A stretch of DNA of 64,000 bases from Clostridiales bacterium (GTDB lineage: Bacteria > Bacillota > Clostridia > Saccharofermentanales > Saccharofermentanaceae), in assembly GCA_017649645.1 (NCBI GenBank), contig JAGCGK010000197.1, forward strand, positions 26,582 through 90,581, read 5' to 3'. The position numbers and the translations under genes were made by a program. Below are positions 18,844 through 27,968 of this stretch, piece by piece (position 1 is the first letter of the stretch; each line of letters opens with the position of its first letter). The notes beneath the pieces are model-generated. The model was not told the origin of the DNA, ran no database searches, and saw only the letters and a list, made by a program, of their open reading frames with translations.

Positions 18844-19896
18844 TCACTCTTCTGATTCTTCCTGCTCATCTGAATCTTCATCCTGTTCTTCATCACTAAG
18901 AAGGATCTTGATCGCTGAAGACAGTTTCCTTCTTGCCTCAAAGCAGTCGGAATTCTTTGCCTGACCCAGAAAGTATCGAAGCCATTTGTTTTCGTAATTT
19001 ATAAACAACCAGGAATCATCTTCATCCCTGAATAAAAGGGTGTTCTTCTGACTCATCCTGATACTGGAGATCTTATCCTTATCCAATACCTTGCCGTCGA
19101 TCGTAAGACAGTCTTTTCTAACTTCGATCCTTTTAGGAGTAAAACGGTATTTCAAGATAAAAATCAGTGCAAACAAAAGACCGATAAAGATACAAACCAA
19201 AGACAAGTACCTGAGGAGCTTTATCTCTGATTGAGATATACTCGGATCATTAAATGCAAAGAAAGACAGTGCATAACCCAAAACACCCAAAGCGATCGGC
19301 AAGGATCCTATCTTATAGAATTCTCTTCTTATATCTCTTAGAGGGAACTCAACAGTAACCACATCGAACTTGTTATATATCTCAGTTTCTACTTCTTTTC
19401 TGGTCATGTCATGCTTTACGGCTTCACAAATGACATAACAAAGAGCGATAAAATTGTTTATATCAGATGAGGTCTTTGAATCTGCAGCAACACCGCAGTA
19501 ATAATATCCGACCGTCTTTTCATTTTCATCTTTGACGCAAAGTCTTCTCGGGAAAAACCAGAACAATCTCATCGCGCCTGTGCCGGGAACAAAAAACAAT
19601 GTCCTTTCCTTAAGATCATAGCAATCATCATTTATCTTGATTATTCCGTCAGTAGTTATCTCATAACTTCTGATGGTCCTTTTATAGAGCATGAGATATC
19701 TTACGATAGCTATGATAAACGGAAGAAGGATAATAACTACCCAAAACAGGAAAGCATACGATTCACCATGAGGCGAATGACGGAATAAGAAAGTCAGGAC
19801 ACTAAACGGAACAGACATCAAAAGAAGTAGAATCAGATGGATTATCTGGTTTCTATGGATCCTTGATGTATCAAAGTCAAATCTTACCGGCTCCAA
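18844..19896 (-). CDS. Membrane protein with two helix pairs, function unknown
   Basis: 350 residues that I do not assign to a named family. Two hydrophobic hairpins (about residues 17-70 and 200-245) flank two soluble stretches. The second (FTPKRIEVRKDCLTIDGKVLDKDKISSIRMS...) and the first (IRSYEITTDGIIKINDD) resemble the beta-sheet pattern of bacterial PH-like domains. The C-terminal tail is very acidic (Glu/Asp/Ser). The start is TTG: GGAGG of the required spacing lies in the last codons of the ABC-F gene, which ends 1 nt earlier, so translation is coupled. Guilt by association suggests a link to the ABC-F protein, but this is inference. Confidence 0.72.
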   Translation of the reverse strand: MEPVRFDFDTSRIHRNQIIHLILLLLMSVPFSVLTFLFRHSPHGESYAFLFWVVIILLPFIIAIVRYLMLYKRTIRSYEITTDGIIKINDDCYDLKERTLFFVPGTGAMRLFWFFPRRLCVKDENEKTVGYYYCGVAADSKTSSDINNFIALCYVICEAVKHDMTRKEVETEIYNKFDVVTVEFPLRDIRREFYKIGSLPIALGVLGYALSFFAFNDPSISQSEIKLLRYLSLVCIFIGLLFALIFILKYRFTPKRIEVRKDCLTIDGKVLDKDKISSIRMSQKNTLLFRDEDDSWLFINYENKWLRYFLGQAKNSDCFEARRKLSSAIKILLSDEEQDEDSDEQEESEE

Positions 19897-19897
19897 T

Positions 19898-21799
19898 CTA
19901 GTCCTCCAGGCTCATATACTCATCATACAGTTCTTCGAGATGCTTAGCGTTTTCCGCAAATCTCTCATATTCCTCCGGTTTCGTATCAGCTCCGAACGAA
20001 GCTTCCATATCGGCCTGAAGCTGTTCCAACTCAGCTATTTCTTTCTCGATAGCACGAAGTCTTTCCTTACGCTTTGCTTCAGCCTTACGTTCCTGTGCAC
20101 GGTTCATGGAAGTAACCTTTGCTTCAGTGACTCTGGAAGTCTTCTCCTCATCAGCCTTTTTGCTCTTAACCGATTCATCGTTAGAATTCTTAAGGCTTTG
20201 ACGGTAATACTTATACTTATCATATAGCTTAGCAGTTCCGCCTGCAAATCCGAGAATACTGTCTGCACATTTGTCTATGAAGAAACGGTCATGGCTTACG
20301 CAGATGATCGCTCCGTTATAGTCTCTTAATGCATCCTCCAATACTTCCCTGGATTCGATATCCAAGTGGTTTGTAGGCTCATCCAAGAACAGGATGTCCG
20401 GTTTTTCCTGAAGTAAGCAGCAAAGATAGAGTCTTGATCTCTCTCCGCCTGAAAGCACACATATCTTCTTGAAAACATCCAGTTCGCGGAATCCGAATCT
20501 GGCAAGCATGTTTCTTGCCTGAGTTTCAGACATATCAGTTCTTCCTAGAAGTTCCTCAAGACAGGTCAACTCTTCATTCTCAAAAGGAACGAACTGACCC
20601 ATGAAACCGCTTGAAGCACCGGAAGAAACAAAGACCGTACCGTCAAATCCGCCCTGTCTTCCGAGAAGCATCGTCAAAAGAGTAGATTTGCCGCATCCGT
20701 TAGGACCGCAAAGGAACAATTTCTGATTAGCCTTAAGTTCAAAACTGATATGCTCGAAAAGCATCGGGTCATCATCAAACTTCTTGCTGACATCCTTAAC
20801 CTGAATAAGTATCTTATCTTCTGCACCGGTCCTATCTTCAGGAACAAGTGTAAAACTCATCTTCATCGGATCATTTCCGAGTTTCTTCTTCTCTGCTTCA
20901 AGGATATCCTGAAGCTTATTAACCATCTTTTCTCTCTGATGATATCCGCTTATGTTTCTGTGAGAAAGCATCGTCTGCTTAACATCCAACTGATGCTCGA
21001 GTTCAGCCTCAAGATTCTTGACCGTAGCTTCCTGAGATTTAAGGAATTCAGCCTTCTGATACTTATAATCCGAATAGTTACCCTTATATTCCTTAACAGA
21101 ACCATCATTAAGTTCAATCACTCGGTTAGCGATCTTATCGATAAAATGACGGTCGTGAGAGATAACAAATACTGCACCGCCATAGGATGCCAGGAAGTTC
21201 TCGAGCCACTCGACCGCTTCAATATCAAGATGGTTGGTCGGCTCGTCGAGCATGAGGATATCAGGTCTTGCAACGATAAGCTGGGCAAGACAGACTCGCA
21301 TCTTCTCTCCACCCGATAAAGTTGTAAGATCTCGGTCTTCTGACAGATCAGCAAGATCAAGTCCTGCGAGAGCATCTTTCATTCTGAAGTCAAAATCATA
21401 TCCGCCCATTGCCTCAAACTCAGCAAGGACCTTGGAATACTCGTCACTTTTAACCTTATATTCCGGGGATTCAGGATCAACTGTTGAGAGTTCCATCTCA
21501 AGAGCAGTCTTCTCCTGTTCTTTTTCAGACAGACGAACCGGCTTAAGAGTCTTGCCGTTAAAATCCTGCTCTTCCATATTCTGGGACAAGAATCCCACGA
21601 TAGTATTTCCGTGCCTTATTATCTTGCCTTCCTTAGGAGTCAAAGTTCCCCTGATGATCCTGAAAAGCGTTGATTTACCTGCACCGTTATTTCCTATAAA
21701 CGCGATCTTGTCCCCTTCATTTATCCTGAAGGAGACCTTATCGAGCAGATCTCTGCCGTGAAAATCTATACTAACGTTGTCAATGGTTAAAAGTGGCAT
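19898..21799 (-). CDS. ABC-F family ATPase
   Basis: About 633 residues from the ATG that yields MPLLTIDNVSIDF. Two ABC domains in one chain without membrane helices: Walker A GNNGAGKST and GPNGCGKST, signatures LSGGEKMRV and LSGGERSRL, Walker B LMLDEPTNHLD and LFLDEPTNHLD, joined by the helical linker. A C-terminal coiled coil (residues about 565-633, rich in Arg/Lys/Glu) is as in the Uup/YdiF branches. ABC-F proteins act on the ribosome, some protecting it from antibiotics. No usable ribosome-binding site precedes this ATG; a -10-like TACAAT lies about 9 nt upstream, so a leaderless message is possible. Confidence 0.93.
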   Translation of the reverse strand: MPLLTIDNVSIDFHGRDLLDKVSFRINEGDKIAFIGNNGAGKSTLFRIIRGTLTPKEGKIIRHGNTIVGFLSQNMEEQDFNGKTLKPVRLSEKEQEKTALEMELSTVDPESPEYKVKSDEYSKVLAEFEAMGGYDFDFRMKDALAGLDLADLSEDRDLTTLSGGEKMRVCLAQLIVARPDILMLDEPTNHLDIEAVEWLENFLASYGGAVFVISHDRHFIDKIANRVIELNDGSVKEYKGNYSDYKYQKAEFLKSQEATVKNLEAELEHQLDVKQTMLSHRNISGYHQREKMVNKLQDILEAEKKKLGNDPMKMSFTLVPEDRTGAEDKILIQVKDVSKKFDDDPMLFEHISFELKANQKLFLCGPNGCGKSTLLTMLLGRQGGFDGTVFVSSGASSGFMGQFVPFENEELTCLEELLGRTDMSETQARNMLARFGFRELDVFKKICVLSGGERSRLYLCCLLQEKPDILFLDEPTNHLDIESREVLEDALRDYNGAIICVSHDRFFIDKCADSILGFAGGTAKLYDKYKYYRQSLKNSNDESVKSKKADEEKTSRVTEAKVTSMNRAQERKAEAKRKERLRAIEKEIAELEQLQADMEASFGADTKPEEYERFAENAKHLEELYDEYMSLED

Positions 21800-21835
21800 A
21801 GATAGGATTGTATCACATTTAGATTTAAACGACAT

Positions 21836-21870
21836 AAAAAATCCCGAAGCCATAAAAATGTCTTCGGGAC
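21836..21870 (-). terminator. Intrinsic terminator
   Basis: Minus strand TCCCGAAG...CTTCGGGA followed by TTTTTT, 26 bp after the stop of the 21895-22578 lipoprotein gene. It separates that gene from the ABC-F unit. Confidence 0.85.
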
Positions 21871-21894
21871 TTCTATGGTATCTATTGAACCTTA

Positions 21895-22578
21895 TTATCC
21901 ACCGATAATCTCTTCCAAGGTATAAAGCTCACCATTAACCTCCATGACAGCTGTTACTCCGTCCTGTTCATAGGTAAGGATCGCACCGTTATCTGTATCT
22001 TCGATCTTGTACGCAGACTCATCATAGTAAGAGAACATCTCCTCTACCTGCTGATCAAAAAATGCCTTTGCGGTCTCTGAATCCTCAAACAGATAGCACA
22101 AATAGATCTTAAAATCGGAGTCTTCATTGATCGAGGAATCTGAGTTACCCTCATCATCAGCAGATGCGGATACGCCTATACTTCCACCAGTAGCCATGAA
22201 GCCTTCAACATAATTATCAAGATCTTCGGCCATATCAGCCTCGATCTTCAGGAGTTCAACACCGTTATCAACAACCTTTTGAGCATATTCTTTTACACGA
22301 TCATCATTAAAATCAGAAACATCGGCCGGCTCCGGCATCTGGAAATCCATATCGCCATTAGACTCTTCTGTCTCTTCGGTCTCTTCTTCTGTATCTTCTG
22401 TTGTTTCTTCTGTAGTCTCTTCAGTAGTTTCTTCTGTTGTAGTCTCCTCAACCTTAGTTGTTGTCTCTTCACTGTCCTTGGACTTATCATCTGTAGATGA
22501 GCATCCTGCTACAGTAAGCATAAGACCGGCAGATACTGTAAGCGCAGCAAGCACAGTAATAAACTTGATATTCTTCAT
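21895..22578 (-). CDS. Lipoprotein with a Thr/Glu-rich stalk, function unknown
   Basis: About 227 residues from the ATG at 22578 (AAGGAG 8 nt upstream; the longer frame has no ribosome-binding site). N-terminal lipoprotein signal with lipobox LTVAGC. A repeated ETTTEETTEETT/EEE linker (residues about 38-72) then extends a small domain of about 150 residues away from the membrane. That domain (EYAQKVVDNGVELLKIEADMAEDLDNYVEGF..., AKAFFDQQVEEMFSYY) matches no family I know. Monocistronic with its own terminator. Confidence 0.8.
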   Translation of the reverse strand: MKNIKFITVLAALTVSAGLMLTVAGCSSTDDKSKDSEETTTKVEETTTEETTEETTEETTEDTEEETEETEESNGDMDFQMPEPADVSDFNDDRVKEYAQKVVDNGVELLKIEADMAEDLDNYVEGFMATGGSIGVSASADDEGNSDSSINEDSDFKIYLCYLFEDSETAKAFFDQQVEEMFSYYDESAYKIEDTDNGAILTYEQDGVTAVMEVNGELYTLEEIIGG

Positions 22579-22692
22579 TTCATTTTCTCCTTTTTTTTCG
22601 AAAAATATTAGTGATCCTCTTCGTGATCTGTAACAGATTATCACAATAGAAGTCAAAGTTTTCGCAAACGAAAGATTAAGAAATGTTAAAGA

Positions 22693-22722
22693 TAAAAAAA
22701 GAACTGCCGAAGCAGTTCTTTT
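22693..22722 (-). terminator. Intrinsic terminator of the symporter gene
   Basis: Minus strand AAGAACTGC TTCG GCAGTTCTT followed by TTTTTTT, 24 bp after the stop of the 22746-24278 gene. Confidence 0.9.
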
Positions 22723-22745
22723 CGAAAAATATCATTATCAAAAGA

Positions 22746-24278
22746 TTATTTGGTTTCTTCAAGCTGATGCTTAGCAGTTGTCTTTACTTCTACTTCGCAT
22801 ACCGAGAAGATATCGTCTACGAGTTTCTTATCCGGTTTCGGAGTAATAAGGCTTACAACCGGTACGATAACGAATCCTGCAAGCATTGCAAAAGCACCGC
22901 AGTTGATCGGAGACTGAAGGATCGCAGGGAGATTAGCTCTCCACAACATATTTACAACCATGATCGCAGGTCCGAACAGGAAACATACCCAGCAAGCGAT
23001 CTTTGTTGTCTTTTTCCAGTAAAGACTGTAAAGGAAAGGAGCAAGGAATGCACCTGCAAGAGCACCCCAGGAGATACCCATGAGCTGAGCGATAAATGTT
23101 ACGGAACTGTTGTACTGGATGATAGCAATAACAGCTGAGATCAGGATAAAGACGAATACGAAGATCCTGAGGCAGACGACTTTCTTGGTCTCTGACATCT
23201 TCTTGATGATCGTTCCGTTGATGAAATCAAGAGTAAGTGTTGAACTTGATGTAAGAACAAGAGAAGACAAAGTAGACATCGAGGCTGAAAGTACGAGGAT
23301 GACTACTACTGCGATAAGAAGATCAGGAAGTCTCTCGAGCATAGTAGGAATGATCTGGTCAAAGCCCTTAGCATCAACCTGCTCCTGAGTAAGGAATATA
23401 CGACCGAAGCCGCCGAGGAAATAACAACCGCCTGCTACGATTACCGCAAAGACAGTAGAGATTATAGTACCCTTACGGATAGCATCCTCTGACTTGATCG
23501 CATAGAATTTCTGAACCATCTGAGGAAGTCCCCAAGTACCAAGAGATGTAAGGATAACAACACCGAGAAGATCAAGTGGCAACGGTCCGAAGAACGAAGC
23601 ATAAGAACCCGGGAAACTGCCTTCGACTTCTGCAAGTTTTGTAACTGATCCCATAAGTCCGCCGTTTATGTTAAGAACTGCAAGAACTACTGCAACGATA
23701 CCGATGAGCATGATGATACCCTGGATAAAATCGTTGACCGCCGTTGCAAAGTATCCGCCTGCAATAACGTAAACAGCTGTAAGTACAGCCATTGCAATGA
23801 TACAGACTGTGTAATCGATTCCGAAGGCCATCTCGAAAAGTCTGGAGAGACCGTTATAAAGAGAAGCCGTGTAAGGGATAAGGAATATAAAGATTATCGC
23901 TGATGCGCCGATCCTTAAAGACTTACCTTTAAATCTCTTATCAAAGAATTCCGGCATCGTTGAACTGTCAAGTTTATGTGTGATAAGTCTCGTTCTTCTT
24001 CCGAGGATGACCCAGGCAAGAAGTGATCCGATGACAGCGTTACCGATACCGATCCAGGTTGAAGCAAGTCCGAATTTCCAACCGAACTGTCCTGCATAAC
24101 CGATAAAGATAACGGCAGAGAAATAAGATGTACCGTATGCAAAAGCCGTAAGCCACGGACCTACGTTACGGCCACCGAGTACGAAACCATTTACGTTCGT
24201 TGCTTTTCTTCTGCAGACGATTCCGACCACTACGACACTCGCAAAAAAGACGACGAGCATGATGATCTTAATGAGCAT
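22746..24278 (-). CDS. Sodium:solute symporter (SSS/PutP family)
   Basis: 510 residues with about 13 hydrophobic helices. The best match is the Na+/proline symporter branch: VNGFVLGGRNVGPWLTAFAYGTSYFSAV in helices 1-2 and ILVLSASMSTLSSLVLTSSSTL in helix 8, where Ser residues form the conserved Na2 site. Imports a small solute, probably an amino acid, with sodium. AAGGAGG lies 7 nt before the ATG. A T-box leader (24279-24645) means expression rises when a particular tRNA is uncharged, which supports amino-acid uptake. Proline is the default from family resemblance, but the specifier codon could not be resolved. Confidence 0.9.
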   Translation of the reverse strand: MLIKIIMLVVFFASVVVVGIVCRRKATNVNGFVLGGRNVGPWLTAFAYGTSYFSAVIFIGYAGQFGWKFGLASTWIGIGNAVIGSLLAWVILGRRTRLITHKLDSSTMPEFFDKRFKGKSLRIGASAIIFIFLIPYTASLYNGLSRLFEMAFGIDYTVCIIAMAVLTAVYVIAGGYFATAVNDFIQGIIMLIGIVAVVLAVLNINGGLMGSVTKLAEVEGSFPGSYASFFGPLPLDLLGVVILTSLGTWGLPQMVQKFYAIKSEDAIRKGTIISTVFAVIVAGGCYFLGGFGRIFLTQEQVDAKGFDQIIPTMLERLPDLLIAVVVILVLSASMSTLSSLVLTSSSTLTLDFINGTIIKKMSETKKVVCLRIFVFVFILISAVIAIIQYNSSVTFIAQLMGISWGALAGAFLAPFLYSLYWKKTTKIACWVCFLFGPAIMVVNMLWRANLPAILQSPINCGAFAMLAGFVIVPVVSLITPKPDKKLVDDIFSVCEVEVKTTAKHQLEETK

Positions 24279-24645
24279 AAAAAAACCTCCTTAATCTTCG
24301 TCAGGAGGAAATACAAACGTCCTCCCGGACCCAAAATATAAGTCCAGAGGACGGAAAATATCCGTGCTACCACCTCTGTTCTCCCAATAGCTCACGCTAA
24401 AAGGACTCATGAAGTATAGACATACTTCGGCACTGTAACGTGTGCAACTCCGGGATAGCCTACTATGAAGTACTACAAGCTCCGCCAAAGGTAAACGGAA
24501 AAACTACAAAATGCTACAAACACTTCAATTCAGTATCCGACTTCCGAGAGGTATTCGTATCAGGAATGACCTTGGGGCTCTCACCAACCGCCCTGTCTCT
24601 GTGAGGCTCACTCAAGAACTACTTGTTCTCAGTCAACGTCTTTAC
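24279..24645 (-). promoter_or_regulatory. T-box riboswitch (tRNA-sensing leader) of the symporter gene
   Basis: Read on the minus strand. Stem I is recognisable: base TTGACT/AGTCGG, AGTAG S-turn side, and the distal GGTTGGTGAGAGCC signature. The specifier region GAATACCTC lies opposite. The T-box bulge AGGTGGTAGCACGG is at 24375-24362, in an antiterminator formed by CAGAGG/CCTCTG. The competing terminator pairs CGTCCTC (24353-24347) with GAGGACG (24324-24318), followed by TTTGTATTT. The two structures share the CCTCTGG segment, the usual T-box logic. Candidate specifiers in frame around the loop are UAC, ACC or CCU; a fold is required to choose. Confidence 0.92.
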
Positions 24646-24652
24646 TTGGTGA

Positions 24653-24681
24653 ATTATATAGGTTTTTTATATATTAATCAA
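24653..24681 (-). promoter_or_regulatory. Promoter of the T-box leader
   Basis: Minus strand TTGATT (24681-24676), 17-bp spacer, TATAAT (24658-24653). It would start the transcript near 24646, just upstream of stem I. Confidence 0.78.
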
Positions 24682-24822
24682 CCCGTCCGATTTGTCACGC
24701 ACTTTTATTTTCTGTCCAGTCTGAAATAGAAATAGATCTTTGTATCAATCACCCGCAATAAAGTCTATGAACCAGACTTCCCATTGATTGACATTTAATC
24801 TTCAAAGTTATAGATTTGTGAT

Positions 24823-25977
24823 ATGGAAAGAATAAGGGTTATATCAATTTCAATTTTAGTCCTGTTTTTATTTGCAGGATGCAACTTAAACTTTAATTTC
24901 AACATCAATTCTTCAAAGGGCCCTAAGGACGCTAAGGTTGAAGTTGTTGAATTTATCTCAGATGAGGATCACCGAGTTAACACGTTTGTTCTCAAACTCA
25001 CAACAGCAGATAATGAGTATATGATCAACGGCTACCAGGAGACAGTCGACGAGAAGCGTGTTTTCCTCGAGAGATACTATTATGAAGGATTTCTTCTTTA
25101 TGTTACCAATGTAACTGAAGATGAAGCCGAGTATTATTTTGGTAAATTTAAGGATTCCGTTCCTCTCGAATTGAGCGGCGATAGTTCTGATCATGTTACC
25201 ACTGACAAGAACGAATTCTTCGAGACAGAATACTGCTGTGTTTTTGTTCCGGAAAACACAGAGTTAAGAGGAGATACTGCAGATATCATTGACAATATAT
25301 GTGAGGCACTCGAGAATGAATCAGGTTTAAAATTTGATTCCGATTCCCCATATGCTGATCTTTCTTACTACATGAAGGAAAAGTCATTTCCCGAAAAGTT
25401 CTGGGACGTAAATCCTGATAAGACTAAAATAGATATCGTTGTATCCAATAATCACTTTGATCATAACGAAGTAAACTATGGCGAAGTAATGATCAGTGCT
25501 GAAGATCTTGATTTTGACAAAAACAACGGTAACCTCGTACATGATCTTGCACACGTTCTTCAGAAAAGTAATGGTCCTCAGTTGGATGAGATCATGGCTG
25601 AAGGTTTTGCAACATATATGACCGAGAAAGTCATTCACGATATTGATGGTCTTAAAACAGATTTCAATGCTTATAAGATATACTCAGGCGATCCTGAGAT
25701 CGACAGATTCACGATCCAAGACAGATTCGAATGTTCAGAAGGTTATCATGAATCCAACTACGAGTTTGGATTCAGATTTGTGACCTATCTTTACGAAACA
25801 TACGGAAAAGAATTCTTCATTGACTATTTGAAGGATGTATCCGTAGATGATCCTGATGTCTATGATCTGGTACCACCAATAAAGAGTTTGGAGGCGCTCA
25901 AAGATCATACTTCAGGAAGTGTACTGAAGGATTTTGTAGGTTGGCTTGATAAGAACGAAGAAAGATTCAGCGGTTAA
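24823..25977 (+). CDS. Lipoprotein with a degenerate HExxH-type metallopeptidase motif
   Basis: 384 residues. Lipoprotein signal peptide with lipobox LFAGC, then a polar, Asn-rich linker. Residues about 240-275 read LVHDLAHVLQ...DEIMAEGFATYMTEK: this has the geometry of a gluzincin (HExxH, then a downstream Glu in an ExFATY helix). The catalytic Glu of HExxH is replaced by Asp (HDLAH). It may be a weak or inactive peptidase or a zinc-binding surface protein. There is no clear ribosome-binding site; TTGACA (24788-24793) and a -10-like TATAGA/TAGATT at 24809-24816 would start transcription at or next to the ATG. Monocistronic. Confidence 0.75.
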   Translation: MERIRVISISILVLFLFAGCNLNFNFNINSSKGPKDAKVEVVEFISDEDHRVNTFVLKLTTADNEYMINGYQETVDEKRVFLERYYYEGFLLYVTNVTEDEAEYYFGKFKDSVPLELSGDSSDHVTTDKNEFFETEYCCVFVPENTELRGDTADIIDNICEALENESGLKFDSDSPYADLSYYMKEKSFPEKFWDVNPDKTKIDIVVSNNHFDHNEVNYGEVMISAEDLDFDKNNGNLVHDLAHVLQKSNGPQLDEIMAEGFATYMTEKVIHDIDGLKTDFNAYKIYSGDPEIDRFTIQDRFECSEGYHESNYEFGFRFVTYLYETYGKEFFIDYLKDVSVDDPDVYDLVPPIKSLEALKDHTSGSVLKDFVGWLDKNEERFSG

Positions 25978-26068
25978 TCAGTTAGTTCTGATCCGCCCCA
26001 TTCAACTACCGTAAAGCCTTCTCTTACAGGAGTTAATGTACGGTACCTCGTAGATGATACCCAGGACC

Positions 26069-26677
26069 TTAACTGTTCTTAACCAAGTTACAGATTATCT
26101 CCGCGCATTTATCTACACCAAAGAAACTGCTGTCAAGACAAAGGTCGTAATTAGCAGCATCTCCCCACTCCTGATTCGTGTAGTACTTATAGTTCGTCTT
26201 ACGCTTCTTGTCCTTCTCAACTAGTCTCTTTTCAGGCTTTTTCTCACTCTCGCCGTACAGCTTGACGATACGTTCCTTGCGGAATTCCATATTCGCATGG
26301 ATAAATACGTTGAATACACCGTCAAAATCCTTAAGGATGTAGTCAGCACAACGTCCGACGATAACACAAGGCTTATCTTCTTCTGCTATCTTCAAAATGA
26401 CCTGACGTTGAATGCTCCAGAGGTAATCCGCAGCTGACATTCCGTTCATGATACCCGGAACCCCCTGCGGTTCAAATCCATATGAGAGGATAGTCTTACC
26501 GGGAGCATGCTCTCCTCTCTCCTCTATGTACTCTTTACTGAATCCGGTTTCAACTGATACGTGATCGATGATCTCTTTATCGTAGTAATTGAAACCAAGT
26601 TCATCAGCTACTTTCTTTGCAATTGTTCTGCCGCCGCTTCCGAATTGTCTGCTGATAGTAATGATCTGGATTGACAT
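26069..26677 (-). CDS. Cytidylate kinase-like family protein
   Basis: 202 residues. Begins ITISRQFGSGGRTIAKKVADELGFNYYDKEII, a P-loop of the cytidylate-kinase-like type (GSGGRTIA), with CVIVGRCADYIL and a basic lid region (EKKPEKRLVEKDKKRKTNYKYYT). These are found widely in Clostridia in addition to the true cmk; they presumably phosphorylate a nucleotide or related molecule, but the substrate is unproven. The ATG is followed directly by the P-loop strand. Divergent from the 26777 gene. The 91 bp downstream hold no recognisable feature. Confidence 0.88.
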   Translation of the reverse strand: MSIQIITISRQFGSGGRTIAKKVADELGFNYYDKEIIDHVSVETGFSKEYIEERGEHAPGKTILSYGFEPQGVPGIMNGMSAADYLWSIQRQVILKIAEEDKPCVIVGRCADYILKDFDGVFNVFIHANMEFRKERIVKLYGESEKKPEKRLVEKDKKRKTNYKYYTNQEWGDAANYDLCLDSSFFGVDKCAEIICNLVKNS

Positions 26678-26776
26678 AGAATCACCTCCCGTCTTTATAC
26701 TTTAATTATACTATTATTTTTCTTTTAAGACACACCAAAAAGGTTTAAAATATTGTTTAAACAAGGAGCTGATAAC

Positions 26777-27916
26777 ATGAGCAATATTTTGGATTACATT
26801 AAATGGAGAGGTGACCTTTCTTTTTCGAAAAGTCCCATGAATGAAGTCGACGGCATGATATTTGCAAACCTTTGCTATCTTAACTTTGATGCCGTTCTTG
26901 ACAGCATCGAAAGTGAGAGCATTGCAATAAAGGAATACACTTCTCTTGTTCGAAAAAACAACCTGGAGATCCTTAGAATGCTCCTGGTAAATACCAAAGA
27001 TTACGATGATCTTCTTTATTCATGTTCCAAGTCAACTCGTTTCAGGGATGTAAAGCTTTCTGATTACTTGAGCATGTTTGATCCGAAACTCGAAATGCAG
27101 TTCGCTGCAATCACTTTTGAACTTGATGACAAAAGTCTGGTTGTTGCGTTCAGAGGAACTGATGACACCATCGCCGGCTGGAAAGAAGACTTTAACATGG
27201 GATTTCTTGATGTTATCCCTTCTCAGGCTCAGGCCCTCAACTATCTTAACCGTATATACTCGAAGCATCCGGACAGAAAACTTTATCTGTTGGGCCACTC
27301 CAAAGGAGGAAACCTTGCTATATACTCAGCGGTAAAATCCCCTCTTAAGGTCAATTCTAAGATCGCTCACATTTATAATTACGACGGTCCGGGATTCAGA
27401 GGCGACTTCTTGGAGGATAAGACCTATTTAAGGCTAACAAAGAAGATAACGTCTATCGTACCGGAATCTTCCATCATCGGAATGCTTCTCGAGCGTAAGG
27501 AGTCAGAACTGATCGCCAAGAGTAATGTCATGGGTGGATTCTATCAGCACGACGGTTTTTCCTGGGAGGTTATCGGAACCAAGTTCGTAACCAAGAAAGA
27601 GCGTAACATCGATAGTCAGATAATTGATAAGACTCTTAAGAGCTATCTTTATAACTCAACTTCCGAACAGAGAATGCAGGTTGCAGATGCCCTTTCTAAG
27701 ATCTTCAAGGGATATGAGAGTTATACCCTGACTGACCTTACAGCCGATAAGATCAAGGTCATTAACAGACTTAGCAAGAGCTACGACGGTCTTGATAAGC
27801 ATACCAAGGACTTCCTTACTGCTTCCCTGCGCCTTATCTTCAGCGAAGGCATTAAGGCAGTCAGAGGAAACTCCAGCGGTCTGAAGCTGCCGGTTGGCTT
27901 ACTGTCAAAGAAATGA
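26777..27916 (+). CDS. Mbeg1-like (DUF2974) alpha/beta hydrolase
   Basis: About 379 residues from the ATG at 26777 with AAGGAG 8 nt upstream. Starts NILDYIKWRGDLSFSKSPMNEVDGMIFANLCYL, the standard opening of DUF2974 proteins. It continues with VVAFRGTDDTIAGWKEDFNMGF (lipase_3-like strand) and the nucleophile elbow GHSKGGNLAIYSA with Ser flanked by Gly and His. DxFSWEV near residue 260 may carry the acid. No signal peptide. The family is usually annotated as lipase-like; substrate unknown. Monocistronic. Confidence 0.88.
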   Translation: MSNILDYIKWRGDLSFSKSPMNEVDGMIFANLCYLNFDAVLDSIESESIAIKEYTSLVRKNNLEILRMLLVNTKDYDDLLYSCSKSTRFRDVKLSDYLSMFDPKLEMQFAAITFELDDKSLVVAFRGTDDTIAGWKEDFNMGFLDVIPSQAQALNYLNRIYSKHPDRKLYLLGHSKGGNLAIYSAVKSPLKVNSKIAHIYNYDGPGFRGDFLEDKTYLRLTKKITSIVPESSIIGMLLERKESELIAKSNVMGGFYQHDGFSWEVIGTKFVTKKERNIDSQIIDKTLKSYLYNSTSEQRMQVADALSKIFKGYESYTLTDLTADKIKVINRLSKSYDGLDKHTKDFLTASLRLIFSEGIKAVRGNSSGLKLPVGLLSKK

Positions 27917-27968
27917 GTTCACATTTATTATTATGAAGAAAAATGTACGTTTTTTAATTTAATCTATT

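Noticed and set aside
22375-22460. Short tandem repeats that resemble a CRISPR or satellite at first glance
   Set aside because: They are ACA/GAA codon repeats encoding the Thr/Glu stalk of a lipoprotein; there are no spacers of constant length.
25978-26068. Possible small gene or terminator between the lipoprotein and the cytidylate-kinase-like gene
   Set aside because: No open frame with a ribosome-binding site and no convincing hairpin.
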